Source: Catenaria anguillulae PL171
Lineage: Eukaryota > Blastocladiomycota > Blastocladiomycetes > Blastocladiales > Catenariaceae
Assembly (NCBI GenBank): GCA_002102555.1
Contig: MCFL01000063.1
Span: 62,001 to 126,000, forward strand
Length of the DNA: 64,000 bases
Reading direction: 5' to 3'
How positions within the stretch are numbered: position 1 is the first letter of the stretch; each line of letters opens with the position of its first letter. The translations under genes were made by a program, and so were the position numbers. Positions 1 through 11,221 of the stretch are shown one piece after another. The notes below the pieces were generated by a model. It saw only the letters and a program-made list of their open reading frames with translations. It did not search any database and had not been told where the DNA came from.

Positions 1-15
1 ATTTGGTGAATGGAG

Positions 16-1122
16 TCAGCGAGTTCGGATGGAAGCAACTTTCGGACTTGAGTCGAGAAAATGACGTGTGCCTACCTCTCTTGGTGGCACGTTGGCATTG
101 AACGACCTGAGCTGATCGGTGCCCTGCCCATAAGGATAGAAGACGCCATTCTTTGGATACGCCGTGCCACTGCGATCGAGATTCTCGCGAGCATTGTCGT
201 GGCTCTTGCGATGCTGCATGATCTTGACGGTGCTTGCGGGAGGGAGACCAGGTGACGGGAAAGGCTGAGCTTGGACCGCAGTCGACGTGCGTGTCGTGCG
301 ACGATGTCGACGATGTCGACTTGGGGATTGGGAATGTGAAGAGTTCGAGGTTTGAACGGCCGAGTCGACAGACTCGGAGATGCGGACGTGACGGCGGTTT
401 TCACGGTGTTGGCTACGGTGTCGGGTGCGGCTGTGCATGAGGATTGGACGTGACGACACGGTACGAGTCGTCGGTGGCGGTGAGTGAGTCGAAGTGGATC
501 GACTGCGACGTGTGAAACGGCCGTGACTGCGACTGCGACTGTGACTGCGGTGGCTGTGGCTGTGGCGAATGCGATGAGTGGGCGCTGCCCTTGAGTGTAC
601 GTGAGGTTCATGGAAGCCCGAGTCAACGTGGACGTGCTGTCGTTGGTCGTTGTCGCTGTCGGAATCACTTGGCACGCTGCCAGTCTCTGAAGACGATGGC
701 GACACCGAGTACGGTCGGCGAATCATCCCCCTTCTTGGCTTACTTGCCTCACCTGCTCGATACAGTTCCCGATCCGCTCGCTGACTCCGCACGCCTGGGG
801 TCATGGTGGACGCACTGTTCCGAATTGTTTGCCGCTGGACAAAGCGGTCTTGGTCATCTGCCCAAGGCTCCGACGACAGTGAAGCACTGTGTGAACGATC
901 CTCCTCCTCTTCCTCAAGATCGCTCTCGTCGTCATCCATCAAGACATATTCCCACTGCTTAGCCCCGGATTCCAACCCGTCCATGTGTCCATCCACACGC
1001 ATGAACGCTGGCGTGCTCGTGCTCGGCGCCGCCCGACTTGCGGAAGCGGTGTCACTGCCGACTCGAGGCGGCCTTGATGAGTGATCTAAACCTCGAGACC
1101 TCGCAGACTGATGTGAGCACAT
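16..1122 (-). CDS. RS/His-rich low-complexity protein, function unknown
   Basis: Open frame of 368 codons from the ATG at 1122 to a TGA at 16-18. The frame stays open upstream of 1122 but has no further ATG there, so an upstream exon is possible. No recognised domain. An acidic patch (DDDESDLEEEEED) lies near residue 65, and the middle third is rich in RS, SR and HS dipeptides (such as HSHSHRSHSRSRSHGR) like the RS tails of splicing-related proteins. RS tails are also common in disordered proteins, so a splicing role is only a guess. The gene may continue to the left through an intron. The antisense frames are GC-driven shadows. Confidence 0.5.
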   Translation of the reverse strand: MCSHQSARSRGLDHSSRPPRVGSDTASASRAAPSTSTPAFMRVDGHMDGLESGAKQWEYVLMDDDESDLEEEEEDRSHSASLSSEPWADDQDRFVQRQTIRNSASTMTPGVRSQRADRELYRAGEASKPRRGMIRRPYSVSPSSSETGSVPSDSDSDNDQRQHVHVDSGFHEPHVHSRAAPTHRIRHSHSHRSHSRSRSHGRFTRRSRSTSTHSPPPTTRTVSSRPILMHSRTRHRSQHRENRRHVRISESVDSAVQTSNSSHSQSPSRHRRHRRTTRTSTAVQAQPFPSPGLPPASTVKIMQHRKSHDNARENLDRSGTAYPKNGVFYPYGQGTDQLRSFNANVPPREVGTRHFLDSSPKVASIRTR

Positions 1123-1793
1123 GACGGTTGGGCCACAAGGCTCTGCGCGAATACTGTGGTGGTCGCGTTGAGAAAAATCGAAAGCAGACACGCGAGAGAG
1201 GGAATCCGTGCTGTGAGCGACTGGTGACGTAATGTCTTGTCTGTATATGTATGCGGCTCAAGGCTCTCACTTCATTGCCAACAGTTTTGCTTGTACATGC
1301 ACATCATGATGTGTGTTCAAGTATACCTCTCGGTACATAAATGTCTTCAGTGCTTGATCTGGCCAGTGCTGTCCATTGTTCATTGTAAAACAAATTCACG
1401 TTGATTACTGATCCACTTGGCAGCGTGTGTATGATATGCCAGCTGGAGGACGGGTTCATGAGTGTGAGGAATGGAACGGCCGCGGCCGCAAGACCTCCTT
1501 TGTCATTGGTGCCCGAGTGCTGAGCGAGCGAGCATTTACCTGTACTGTTCCTGACGGGATGAGGAACTTTGACGCGCGCAATTTGCTGTATGGTTCCTCC
1601 AGATCTCATGTGGACCCCCGATCCAACGCGCGATCGTTGCCTTGGCTCCTCAACCCCAAAACAGTCCCTCAGGTGCTGGAATTGATCCGATCCAAATGAC
1701 TTGACTTGAAAGCTCTCTGAACATGGAATACAGAGCGCATATGAACCACCTGCCGACACCCGCCGACCCCACATAACCACACGCACCGCCATA
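1123..1793. other. Intergenic region, divergent promoters
   Basis: About 670 bp between the divergently transcribed RS-rich gene and dephospho-CoA kinase. Only short frames without recognisable similarity are present. I see no RNA gene or repeat. Confidence 0.4.
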
Positions 1794-2619
1794 ATGAAAA
1801 TCATTGGCCTGACTGGTGGCATCGCCACCGGCAAATCGTCCGTGTCGCTGCACCTGCGTGCGTCGGGCATTCCCGTCATCGACTGTGACCTGCTCGCCCG
1901 CCAAGTGGTCGAGCCAGGCACGCCCGCGCTGCGGTCCATTGTGGCCACGTTTGGCCCCGACGTGCTCGTCCAGCCCACGGGCGTGCTCGACCGCGCAAAG
2001 CTCGGCGAGCTCATCTTCAACGATCCGGCAAAGCGCAGGCTGTTGAATGCCATCACGCATCCGGCGATTCGTAGGGCCATCTTGGCAAGGGTCATTGAGT
2101 ATTGGCTGAGGGGCGAGGCCATGGTGGTTGTGGATGCACCGTTGCTGGTCGAGAGCGGCTTGTACAAGTGGATGAGCGAGGTGGTTGTGGTTTACTGGTG
2201 TGTATTTACCATGATGATGATGCTTGCATTTTTCACGACATGTGGTCAAAGTACTGACTGCCACTTGTCGATTGGACAGCCCGGAAGAAGCGCAACTTGC
2301 ACGTCTCATGCACCGCGACTCGCTCGACGCATCCGCCGCCCGCGCACGCATCTCTGCGCAAGCGCCCATGGCTGATAAGATCAAGCTCGCCACACACGTT
2401 ATAGACAATGCAGGCTCGCTCGACGACTTGTACACGCAAGTGGACGCACTGGTCCCTCGGCTTCGCCCGCGTGCCTGGAGCGTGTGGATGTGGCGATTGG
2501 TGCCGCCCGTGGCGCTATTGGCCATTGTCGGATGGGTAGCCGGGAGGTGGGTGTGGGCAGGGGCAAGAGGCTTGGTTACGGGCGGAGGCGAGGCAGCTGC
2601 GGCGAGGGCGGCCGGTTGA
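1794..2619 (+). CDS. CAB5: Dephospho-CoA kinase (CAB5/CoaE family), membrane-anchored
   Basis: Catalyses the last step of coenzyme A synthesis, ATP-dependent 3'-phosphorylation of dephospho-CoA. Exons are 1794-2197 and 2280-2619; the 82-bp intron has GTGTGT and ACAG ends. Joined, they encode 247 residues. The P-loop GLTGGIATGKSS starts at residue 5. The IDCDLLAR motif, THPAIR and the VDAPLLVESGL segment are typical of CoaE kinases, and the splice restores the conserved YCPEEAQLARLMHRD stretch. The C-terminus carries a hydrophobic helix (PPVALLAIVGWVAGRWVW), as in fungal CAB5, which suggests anchoring to a mitochondrial or other membrane. The start ATG at 1794 gives the usual family N-terminus. 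Confidence 0.95.
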
Positions 2620-2905
2620 GCCGCATCGGTCGCAAAGCTTTCGATTGCACAACGATCCTATGAATGCGTGCATTTGTGTGTTGCAAATATGTACATCAGC
2701 CAAGTCTCCAACACCTCCGCGTTGACCCGCACGGGCTTCGCGTGATTCGCTCGCTGCAGATTTTCAAGTTGGCGTTGGCCATCTGTCCATCGGACTGGCA
2801 TGAGTTTGCCAAAGTCATACGGATTTACTCAAACCAAACACATCAATGAATGAATACAACATTGACTCGGAGCAACTCGCCTGTGTTCCCACCAACATAC
2901 ATACC

Positions 2906-3667
2906 ATGTCCGCCGCATCCTTCACGTCGGCCCAGCCTCTAGCCCCACCAGCATCTATGGCCACCTCGGCCTCTGATCATGATCATGACCAAAAGCCAAC
3001 CAATGCAACCGCACAAACTCTAGCTAGTCTCGAGGTATACATATGCATCCATTTGACTTGCACTGCCGCGCATCTCGCCCGACAAATTCTCACGCACGCT
3101 CCGGGCTCAACCCCCCAGCTTCTGCAATTGCTCGACACAGAGCTTTCCGTCACACACCAACATGATCACACACGACCGCGTGCGCCCATGACCGATCCCG
3201 ATTGGCTTCAAACTCTCCATTCACGCACAGTCAGAGCGTCGGTCGATCCAGAGTCCGAGGCCGCCGAGGCCATTGCTTGTTTGATTTCCAAGATTCAAGC
3301 CGATACCTACCCACTTGGTTTGTCCAGGATTCATTTCAAGTTCTCGCAGAAACGTGCATTCACACCGACTAACTCGCGGTGGCGCTCCTATTTTTTTCCG
3401 AGTACATAAATAGACCAGCGAGGCAAGCTACTGACCGACTTGATTGGCACCCACCTCGACGACTTGACCACGCCAGCATCGGTGGATGCACTCGTTGGCT
3501 GGCTCGAGGCACAACACGCCCGAAACGATCTGCACACAACAATCAAGGTTGCGCACAGGGATCAGGCAGCACTGGTTGGCATGGTGGGCAAGGTGCTAGG
3601 GGATGTGGCCATGCGGCAGCAAGGCTTGTGGAAGCAAGTGCTCAAGGAGCAAACAGACTCGAGTTGA
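2906..3667 (+). CDS. Unknown protein, three exons
   Basis: Proposed exons 2906-3034, 3119-3317 and 3414-3667 give 193 residues. Intron 1 (84 bp, GTATAC to CCCCCCAG) is a multiple of three, so the frame stays open across it. Intron 2 (GTTTGT to AATAG) has a weak donor and its exact ends are uncertain. The product has a Ser/Thr/Ala-rich N-terminus and a mainly helical C-terminal half containing GKLLTDLIGTHLDD and GLWKQVLKEQTDSS. I recognise no family; a small helical adaptor or kinetochore-like subunit is conceivable but unsupported. The gene converges on the CBS/PB1 gene. Confidence 0.45.
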
Positions 3668-3887
3668 GAAGCAAGTATGATAGTTGGAGTGTATGCATAA
3701 AGGGATGTAAACAATGTTGGGGTGCAAACTGAAACGAAATCAAGGAATCGGAAGGATGTAATCATCCAATCAAGAAAAAGCATGAGAGCATGGCGGCAAA
3801 GACAGAGAAGAGTAAAAGCATGGAACAAAACACACAAAAAAAAAGAGGGACACACGCAAAATCCATCGTCTACATATGTAAAAATGT

Positions 3888-6113
3888 TTACTTGCGCACC
3901 AAGCTGACCAATCCAACCAAACTCAACGTGACGACGGCACCCATCCCAACCAATACCACGGGATGCTCCAGGGCATTCTCTGCACCAACAAGCTTGTCGA
4001 GCCAGGTGACGCGCTTGGCCGCGGCCGCGCCGGCGGAAGACGGCACGGGTGCAGCCACGGCATATCCCGTGGTCGGTACAATGGTGCCGCGTTCCGCCAC
4101 ACCAGGTGCTGGCGCATGCTCGGCGGTGCGTTCAGACACGCCCGAAAGCGCCGAAAGCGCCGTGGCGCCACGACCCGACCGAAGCGATCCACCGGCTTCC
4201 GGAATCGGACTCGGGACGCCCGCAGCAGCACCGCCGGCATACAAGTCGGTTGCCGCATCGTCGATCGTGTTGGTCAACCCACTTGTCCTGCGCCTAGGGT
4301 ATTCTGGCATATCTGCCGCGCCGCTGACGCCGTTCAGTTTGAGCAAGATGCGACGCAAGCCTGCGTCGCGCGCCATGGCCACGGCGGCCGCCAGGTCGGC
4401 ATCGCACTGGATCGCGATATCGTCGCCGTCCTCATCGGCGTAGCTGAGCGTGTTGATCTCGACGTGTTGGCCAATCTTTTCCTTGAGCAGCGACACGAGA
4501 AAGGCCAGGTTGGTGGGTGACGTGACGCGATGCACGGCCAAGGTGGATGGGTCACGGAACTTGAACACAAAGCAATGCGCGGGATCAAATCCGGGAACAC
4601 CCGAGCCCGAGCCGCCCGACGTGCCCGGGTGCGCAGCCGATGTGGATGCTGACACGGACGCGGTGGGTGGCGGCATGAACCCAGACATGGCGTCCGACAC
4701 GACGCTGGCAGAGTCCGAGGGCCGGATCATGGAGGGTGTCGAGTGCATGGTACGATCGGCCAACGTGCCCGACATGAGCGACTCGGTATCCGCACCGGGC
4801 CCGCCCACGCTCGCGGACATGCCCTCGGGGGCAAATGTCGATGTCCAAAACTCGTTCCAAGCGGGCCCACCGTCTTGCTCGCGGGCAGACTGGATTTTCT
4901 CGAGCACATTGTATGTGAGCTTGAGCACGTCCACCAGTCCAATCACTTGCTGCGTGTCGTCGCTGACGGTCGCGTCCACCACGGGCAAGTGCAAATACTT
5001 GTTGTCGTGCATCATCTTGAGCGCATCGTAAATGGTGGTGTGCGTTGCAACCGTGTCTGGATGCGGCGTCATGACGCGAATGATGGACGTTGCGCCGGGG
5101 TCGGCCTTGACCGACATGACGCGCAACACAATGTCCTTGGACGTGAAAATGCCCGCCAACTTGCGACCGGGCCCCGAAGATTCGTCAAAGATGAGCACGG
5201 CCGTCGACTTGAACTGCTTCATCGCCCTCGCGGCCTCGCGCACATTGGCCTTGAGCCCGAGCTCGGGCGGCATGAGGCTTTCGGCCGACAAGATCGAGTT
5301 GAGGTCTGGGCACAGCATTTTTTGGCGAATCATCTCAAACTGCTGCGACAGCGCCGCATTGATGCCCGTGCTTGCCCAGTCGCGCTGCACATCCTCGAGA
5401 GCGTCCGTCAATTTCTTGGACGACCCGTAAATGGTGTCGATGCGCTCGAGCGCATCGTACAAGCATTTGGTGATATCCAACACGCCCACCACATCGCCCT
5501 CGTCGTCCATGACGGGCAAGTGCCGGAACCCACCCGCAATCATGGTTGAGAGTGCTTCCGAAGCCGTTTGGTTGGCATTGACAAACTGGACGTTCTTGGT
5601 CATGATTTCAAACACCTTGGTGGCGTTGAGGTCGAGGCCTTCGGCAACCACGCGAAATGCTAGGTCCTTGTCGGTGACAATGCCGCACAGACGGTCTTGT
5701 TGGTCGACAACGAGCAAGGCGTCGCATCGGCGGGCAGCCATGAGTTGTGCGGCATCGAGGACCTTGACGGATTGGCGGATGGTGACGGGAGCAGAGGGCC
5801 GCAGGGCAGCAACGGTACCAGCCTTTGCATGCGGGAGGCGCTGAGGTTGCTGTGGAGACTGGTGCGAATGATGCGAGTGGTGGCCGTGCGTGGACCGGCG
5901 AGAGGCGCCGCCATGGCCGCCCGTCTTGCGTGCGAGTTCCTGGTCGACCTTGCGGCGGATGGCATCGTCCTTTTGCTTGTGGCGGCGGCGCGGGTCGGTG
6001 GCCGAGGCAGAGGGCGAGCCTGAGCCGGCGGGCCCGTTGACGGCGGTGACGGAGGAGGAAGAGGCGGCACGCGAGAGCGAGAGCGAGGCGGCCGAAGCCG
6101 TGTGGGACATCAT
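3888..6113 (-). CDS. CBS-domain/PB1-domain protein (Mug70-like)
   Basis: Single-exon gene of 741 residues starting at the ATG at 6113 (MMSHTAS). After a basic, Ser/His-rich N-terminus there are two tandem CBS pairs (about residues 115-245 and 285-425), with typical strings such as LCGIVTDKDLAFRVV and KLAGIFTSKDIVLRV. A PB1 domain follows near 515-600 (CFVFKFRDPSTLAVHRV, then YADEDGDDIAIQCD, an OPCA-like acidic turn). A C-terminal hydrophobic segment (HPVVLVGMGAVVTLSLVGLV) with a short basic tail suggests a tail anchor. CBS pairs usually bind adenosyl ligands and PB1 mediates pairing with other PB1 proteins. The architecture matches fungal Mug70 and plant CBSCBSPB proteins, whose biochemical role is poorly known. 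Confidence 0.9.
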   Translation of the reverse strand: MMSHTASAASLSLSRAASSSSVTAVNGPAGSGSPSASATDPRRRHKQKDDAIRRKVDQELARKTGGHGGASRRSTHGHHSHHSHQSPQQPQRLPHAKAGTVAALRPSAPVTIRQSVKVLDAAQLMAARRCDALLVVDQQDRLCGIVTDKDLAFRVVAEGLDLNATKVFEIMTKNVQFVNANQTASEALSTMIAGGFRHLPVMDDEGDVVGVLDITKCLYDALERIDTIYGSSKKLTDALEDVQRDWASTGINAALSQQFEMIRQKMLCPDLNSILSAESLMPPELGLKANVREAARAMKQFKSTAVLIFDESSGPGRKLAGIFTSKDIVLRVMSVKADPGATSIIRVMTPHPDTVATHTTIYDALKMMHDNKYLHLPVVDATVSDDTQQVIGLVDVLKLTYNVLEKIQSAREQDGGPAWNEFWTSTFAPEGMSASVGGPGADTESLMSGTLADRTMHSTPSMIRPSDSASVVSDAMSGFMPPPTASVSASTSAAHPGTSGGSGSGVPGFDPAHCFVFKFRDPSTLAVHRVTSPTNLAFLVSLLKEKIGQHVEINTLSYADEDGDDIAIQCDADLAAAVAMARDAGLRRILLKLNGVSGAADMPEYPRRRTSGLTNTIDDAATDLYAGGAAAGVPSPIPEAGGSLRSGRGATALSALSGVSERTAEHAPAPGVAERGTIVPTTGYAVAAPVPSSAGAAAAKRVTWLDKLVGAENALEHPVVLVGMGAVVTLSLVGLVSLVRK

Positions 6114-6546
6114 CTTGAGGTGTGTTGGATGTTGTTATCGTGTGCGTGTGCGTCTTTTGCGTTTGCAGAGGAAGAGCAGGGGGATGTGCGCTGCATAAGA
6201 ATAAGAAGGGCCCAGAACTCTAACGTTAACGCTGTCTGCAGCTGTCCAAGAAGGAGATGCAAAGTGACAGTGACAGTGACAGTGACAGAGTGAGAGTGAA
6301 TGAGGCAGGGACCATTCGGGGTCCAAGTCGGGCGCAACCGGCAATCGGCGACCCTCCCACTTTCTCGTTTCGTTTTGCTTCGATGCGCCTTCCATCGTCC
6401 TTCCTCATTCCTTCCACTGCTCTTCCCCTCGCGCCTCCCCTCGACATATTAACACGTACACGCTCACGCTGATGTAGGTAAACACGCTTGATATAGGCAG
6501 CATTATGTATTAAACATTTACATGAATGAATAGAATAACATGTACA
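6114..6546. promoter_or_regulatory. Divergent promoter region with a hexamer repeat
   Basis: About 430 bp between the divergent CBS/PB1 and BRE-like genes. It contains a short tandem TGACAG repeat (about four copies near 6265-6288) and pyrimidine-rich stretches. Promoter function is inferred from position alone. Confidence 0.35.
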
Positions 6547-8086
6547 ATGACCAAACCCAACAATCTCAATGACATTGCCCGCGCCCTCGCCAAGCGCTTC
6601 GCCGCCGGCCCGCCCCACGCCTCGTTTCCCCAGTCTCTGCACGTCCTGCCTGTGCCCTTGGCCGTGCCTTTGCCCTTGCCCCTTCACAAATCACTACCCG
6701 CACACCTCCAACCGTTAATCCCAACGTCCACCACCAACCATGTCCTCACCATCGCCATCTCGCTCGCCGCCCGTCCCGTCGCCCACCTCGAGCTCATTTT
6801 CCCCTCATCTCCCTCCTCCTTCCCGCCCGACCTCATCCTCACCCCGATCCCACACGACCCGCGCCTCCAAGTGTCACTCGACCTCGTCAAACCTCAACTG
6901 CTCGCCTGGCACCCAGAAAAGGCCGTCGACCTGATTGACGCAATGGCGCGCGCCGTCCAAGCACACTTACGCGCCTACCACCGTGCCAGTGTTGAGCGGC
7001 TGGTGGCCGGCCACAATGATCGCGTGGCGTTTGATTTGGCCACGGCCGCGACCGCAGTGGCCATTGACGGCGACATTGATGCCGTATACTTTCCACCCTC
7101 TTCGTCTGCATCGACCTCCAGTCCGCCTTCAAACGCATTGGCAGCAGCAGCGCAAGGGGCTGCATTTGACATGAATCGTAACGGGAGCGACGAGTTTGCG
7201 TCCGTGTCCTTGCTCCTCCCGCTCTCGATCCCTCTCGAACCAGCCACGGTCGCATCGCTCTCGCCTCCTCCCTCCTCCTCTTCCTCCCCAACCAACACGA
7301 TTGGCAGTTGCATCTCCACACACCTCCCGGTCGCCGTGCTCGTCGACCACCTGCTCCCGCCTCACGCACCCGCTACCTTGGCCGACGTGCGTGTCAGCCA
7401 CTGGCTGCCCGAGCCCTGGGTTGCGCGCCTGGCCGACACGGTCGTGAAATTTCCAACCTATGCGTACCAATCTGCCCCGCTGGTCGATTACTTGGCCAGT
7501 GTGGCTCACGTTGTGGGCAAGGCAGTCAAGGTTGTGGCATCCAGTGGGGCAGCAAGAAAGGACATTGTGTCCAAGCTCGCCAGGGCGTTTGCCGAGTACG
7601 TCGTTCGCTTCCCCCCACATCTCGCGTTATTTTACCTACCAGCAGAGTGATTTGGCTGACACTCGATTGACGTACATATTGATTAGGTGTTTGATTGAGG
7701 CAGATTCACAGACTTACTCGACCCTGGCCGTGCTCATTGACCCATCGCCTTCCTCCTCCTCTTCCGCTTCCGACACACACCCCGTGCTTGCTACGCTTGT
7801 GTTTCCCGACCGGTTTCCAGCCGATCCGCCCGTGCTTATCTTGCGTGCACCCACGCTTTCCGCGGCTGCATCCACGCCCATATCCTCAACGTCCTCCGGG
7901 TCATCCTCGGGCAGCCCGGCCCCAGCGTCGCCCGTGACCGTTGCGCGAAGCGTCCCAGAGTACACGATACGCCCCAAAATGTGGAGCGTGTTGCGTGGTG
8001 GCGCAAACGCAGAGTTGGTGGGCAGGTTGAAAGGGTGGGTCGTGGAAGAGGCGGGTGGGTGGATGGCGAGGGTCGGTGGCAAGTGA
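6547..8086 (+). CDS. BRE/BABAM2-like protein (probable BRISC/BRCA1-A scaffold)
   Basis: Exons 6547-7595 and 7687-8086 (91-bp intron, GTACGT to ATTAG) encode 482 residues; the join gives LARAFAECLIEADSQTYSTL. The ATG at 6547 has A at -3 and is preferred to the in-frame ATG at 6526. The pattern of two UEV-like folds, with F-PPDLIL-P-HDPRL followed by a long LAWHPEKAVDLIDAM helix and a second LATLVFPDRFPADPPVL block, resembles BRE/BABAM2, the scaffold of the K63-specific deubiquitinase BRISC. Long Ser/Pro loops are inserted. The assignment rests on pattern only; another UEV/RWD-like protein is possible. Confidence 0.5.
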
Positions 8087-8631
8087 TGTATGTACATGAA
8101 TCATGGACGCCCCATGTATAAATATTGGCAAAAATGACATGTAAGGATGTGCGATCCGATCGCTTGGGGCATGGCGGAAGGACGTGTTTCGGTCGCGTGC
8201 AAACATTTTTATGTCAAGAGATTCAGGGGAACACGGCTCTCATTCTGAATCAATCAGGCACCTTCGACTCAATCGGTGGTGTGGTCTTAGCGATGCCATG
8301 TCTCACTTGAAATGTCTCACATCATTCATTCCATTTCAGAATAAGAATATGCGTACATACAATAGCAATAGAGTGACGTCAATGAAACAGCCGTGACTGC
8401 ATTTGCGGTTGCGAGTGGGATCGGCGAGCCATGCCAAGGCTTGTCAGATTGGACGAGCGATCCAATATCTGTTGCGCCCCAGTTTGGGATTCTGTCCCTC
8501 GCTCCAATCCCCTCCCCTCCCCACACTCCAACGGCAAGGACGCCCCGAACCGAATCTGTTCCATGCACCTCGGCGGCCCGCACCTGCCCCCACCCCCACG
8601 CAAAAGCATATCCAACCTTGCATCCACAACA
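8087..8631. other. Intergenic region upstream of squalene synthase
   Basis: About 545 bp without a convincing gene. The frame of squalene synthase is open upstream to an ATG at 8431, but that extension is Pro-rich and outside the family start. A TGTATGTACATGAAT stretch just after 8086 could serve 3'-end formation of the preceding gene. Confidence 0.35.
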
Positions 8632-8754
8632 ATGGCCTCTGCGATCCTCGCCTCGCTGCTTCACCCGTCCGAGCTCGTCTCGCTGGTCCAATACGCCGTC
8701 CATGAGCACCGGCAATCCAAGGCGGCTCAGGCCGCCCAACGCTCGCGATCGCCA

Positions 8755-8787
<33 letters not shown>

Positions 8788-10192
8788 GCCGACGAAGGCC
8801 ATGTCCCCGACACCCTTGCCCGATGCTACCACTACCTCAACCTGACGTCGCGCTCGTTCGCCGCCGTGATTCGCGCCCTGCACCCGGCCCTGCGCGATGC
8901 CATCTGTATCTTTTACTTGGCGCTGCGTGGCCTCGACACTGTGGAAGACGATATGTCAATCCCCCTCGACCGCAAGTTGGCCGTGCTGGCCAAGTTCCAC
9001 GAGTTTTTGGGGACGCCCGGATGGACGTTTACCGAGAACGGGCCCGACGAAAAGGACCGTGCGCTACTTGTTGAATTTGACGTGGTTGTCGACCAGTACT
9101 TGAGACTGCCTGCCGAAATGCGCGCCGTAATTGGCGATATCACACAGCGCATGGCAACGGGCATGGCAGAGTACTGTGTACGTGCGTATGAGCAGGACAA
9201 GGCCGCTGCTGCCTCGCCCGATCTCTTGTCGGGCAATCGCGTCCAAACTATCGACGAGTACAACGTTTACTGCCATTATGTGGCCGGGTTGGTGGGCCAT
9301 GGGCTCACACGCTTGTTTTTGGCGTCCGGGTTGGAGAGCGCGGCGGCCGAGTTGCTCGCCGATGACTTGTATTTGGCCAATTCCATGGGCTTGTTCTTGC
9401 AAAAGATCAACATCACGCGGGATTTCCACGAGGATTACCTTGAGAACCGCGTGTTTTGGCCGCGCGAGATTTGGGGCCGGTATGCAAGTGAGCTCAAGGG
9501 TCTGCTGGATGCCGAGGTATGTAGTAGTGACGGTTGCAACTCTGCATGCCTGCGACTCAAACATACACATGCTATGTATGTAGGACAATTACGCCGTTGG
9601 CCGTGCCGCACTCAACCACATGTGCGCCAACGCCCTGCTGCACGTGCGTGACGTGCTCGCCTACCTGTCGTACCTTTCGGACCCCACTGTGTTTCGGTTT
9701 TGCGCCATTCCGCAAGTCATGGCCATTGCCACGCTTGCCCTCGTGTACAACAACCCGCGCGTGTTCCAGGGCAACGTCAAGATTCGGAAAGGCTTGGCAG
9801 TGCAATTGATTTTGCAGAGCAACTCGCTCGATGAGGTCAAGCCCGTGTTTGCGCGGTTTGCCAGGGAGTTGAAGAACAAGGCGTTGGCGTATTTGCGTGA
9901 GGTCGAGAGGGATGGGAGTAAAGATTGGGAGGCCGAGGAAAGGCGGGTTGGAAAGGCAGACAAGGCCAAGGAGTTGGTTGGCGTGTGCGACGAGATTATC
10001 CGCGAGTGTGACCCCAAGGGGGTGGATGTGGCCAGCAAGGACAAGATGGTGGAACCCGCTAACGCTGAGGGCAAGGTATGGGCCATTGCCAAGCGCATGA
10101 GCGAGCCCCAGACGGTGAGGCGGGCCGCCATTGTGGCGGGTGCTGCTGCCACTGCTTGGGTCGTGTACAGGCGGTATGCCAACAGTGCATAA
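8632..10192 (+). CDS. ERG9: Squalene synthase (farnesyl-diphosphate farnesyltransferase)
   Basis: Condenses two farnesyl diphosphates to squalene, the first committed step of sterol synthesis, at the ER membrane. Exons 8632-9516 and 9584-10192 (67-bp intron, GTATGT to TGTAG) encode 497 residues. Diagnostic segments are CYHYLNLTSRSFAAVI, the first Asp motif LRGLDTVEDD, the YCHYVAGLVGHGL helix and the second Asp motif NSMGLFLQKINITRDFHED. The C-terminus has the expected membrane helix (AAIVAGAAATAWVVYRR). The ATG at 8632 gives the family N-terminus. An unusual DADADADADADAD run (about residues 44-56) is encoded by a near-perfect hexamer repeat at 8760-8795. Confidence 0.96.
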
Positions 10193-10321
10193 GGATGGAT
10201 GATGAGGGTAGATGTTTTGTTTTTTTGCACAGTTTCTTGCCCTTTGTACATTTGTTTCTTTGCTTGCTTTCATCAAACAGACCAAGACGGATCATCATAT
10301 ATGTTATATATCATTACGTAT

Positions 10322-11221
10322 TTATGCTTGTCGCCGCCCTTTGCCTGCCCCACCGTCATCACCATGACGATGAGCCAAAACAGCCTCGCCAATTCTGACC
10401 ACCTCCTCTGCCCTTCGTACATCTGCCCGCTCGCTCTTCAACCTTCGGCCCACATTGGCCATCTTGAGTGCCACATAATATTCCTTGCACTGGACGCCTG
10501 GCAACACAAACTCCACCACCATGCCCAACGTGACCAGTGCGAGCGTCACGCAATTGGCGGCAACCGATTTGGCCCGCGACCAAATGGAATCGCCCGGAAG
10601 ACTTGGGGCCGTAAACATGGGCAAAAAGTAGTGCCTGGCGTTGCTTGGCACGACACAAAATCCGGGGGTACGAAAATGCTTTTCGAGCTCGGGCCCGTCC
10701 ACGGCCGCCAGGTCGTCCATGGTCAGGATGGTGTCGACAATGGATTGGACGGCTGACGGCGACGAGGCGAGTGTGGTGGCGAATTGGGACTCTTCGGCGG
10801 CAAGTGCGGCTTGACGCGCAGCGAGTTCGGTTCGCAGCAGCGACAGATGCGACACGAGGTTGCTGTCTGACGAATCGGCGGGTGCGGAGGCTTGCGCTTC
10901 GGCCGATGCTGCAACTGGCGGCCGCGATGGGGTAGCCGAGTCCTCGAGGAACAAAGGGTTGTCGTAGGCTTCATCCTGGTTGATGTCTCGGTTGTGGCTT
11001 GTGCTCGGTGCAAGTGTGGGCAGACTTGAGGAAGCAGGGGCCGAGGTGGGAGCGGAACGCAATAGGTCCGAATCGGCCAGGCAACCGTCGTCGCGAACGA
11101 AAAGACTAGGAGGGATTGGTGATGAAGGGCTAGAGTTCTGCGTTGGTGTTGGCGGGAACGTGGGCGATGGAGGCAGCGGCGGAAGGGTGCTGACGTCCAT
11201 CTGAGTGAAAGTTGGATCCAT
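10322..11221 (-). CDS. Unknown protein with one hydrophobic segment
   Basis: Single frame of 299 residues from the ATG at 11221. The N-terminal third is Pro/Ser/Thr-rich; a helix-prone Ala/Glu segment (LSLLRTELAARQAALAAEE) follows; near residues 215-240 lies a hydrophobic stretch (AANCVTLALVTLGMVVEFVL) that may span a membrane. The tail is basic. No family is recognised. It converges with squalene synthase with about 130 bp between stop codons. Confidence 0.5.
   Translation of the reverse strand: MDPTFTQMDVSTLPPLPPSPTFPPTPTQNSSPSSPIPPSLFVRDDGCLADSDLLRSAPTSAPASSSLPTLAPSTSHNRDINQDEAYDNPLFLEDSATPSRPPVAASAEAQASAPADSSDSNLVSHLSLLRTELAARQAALAAEESQFATTLASSPSAVQSIVDTILTMDDLAAVDGPELEKHFRTPGFCVVPSNARHYFLPMFTAPSLPGDSIWSRAKSVAANCVTLALVTLGMVVEFVLPGVQCKEYYVALKMANVGRRLKSERADVRRAEEVVRIGEAVLAHRHGDDGGAGKGRRQA

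Noticed and set aside
4743-5549. 268-codon plus-strand frame within the CBS/PB1 gene
   Set aside because: Antisense shadow of conserved CBS domains.
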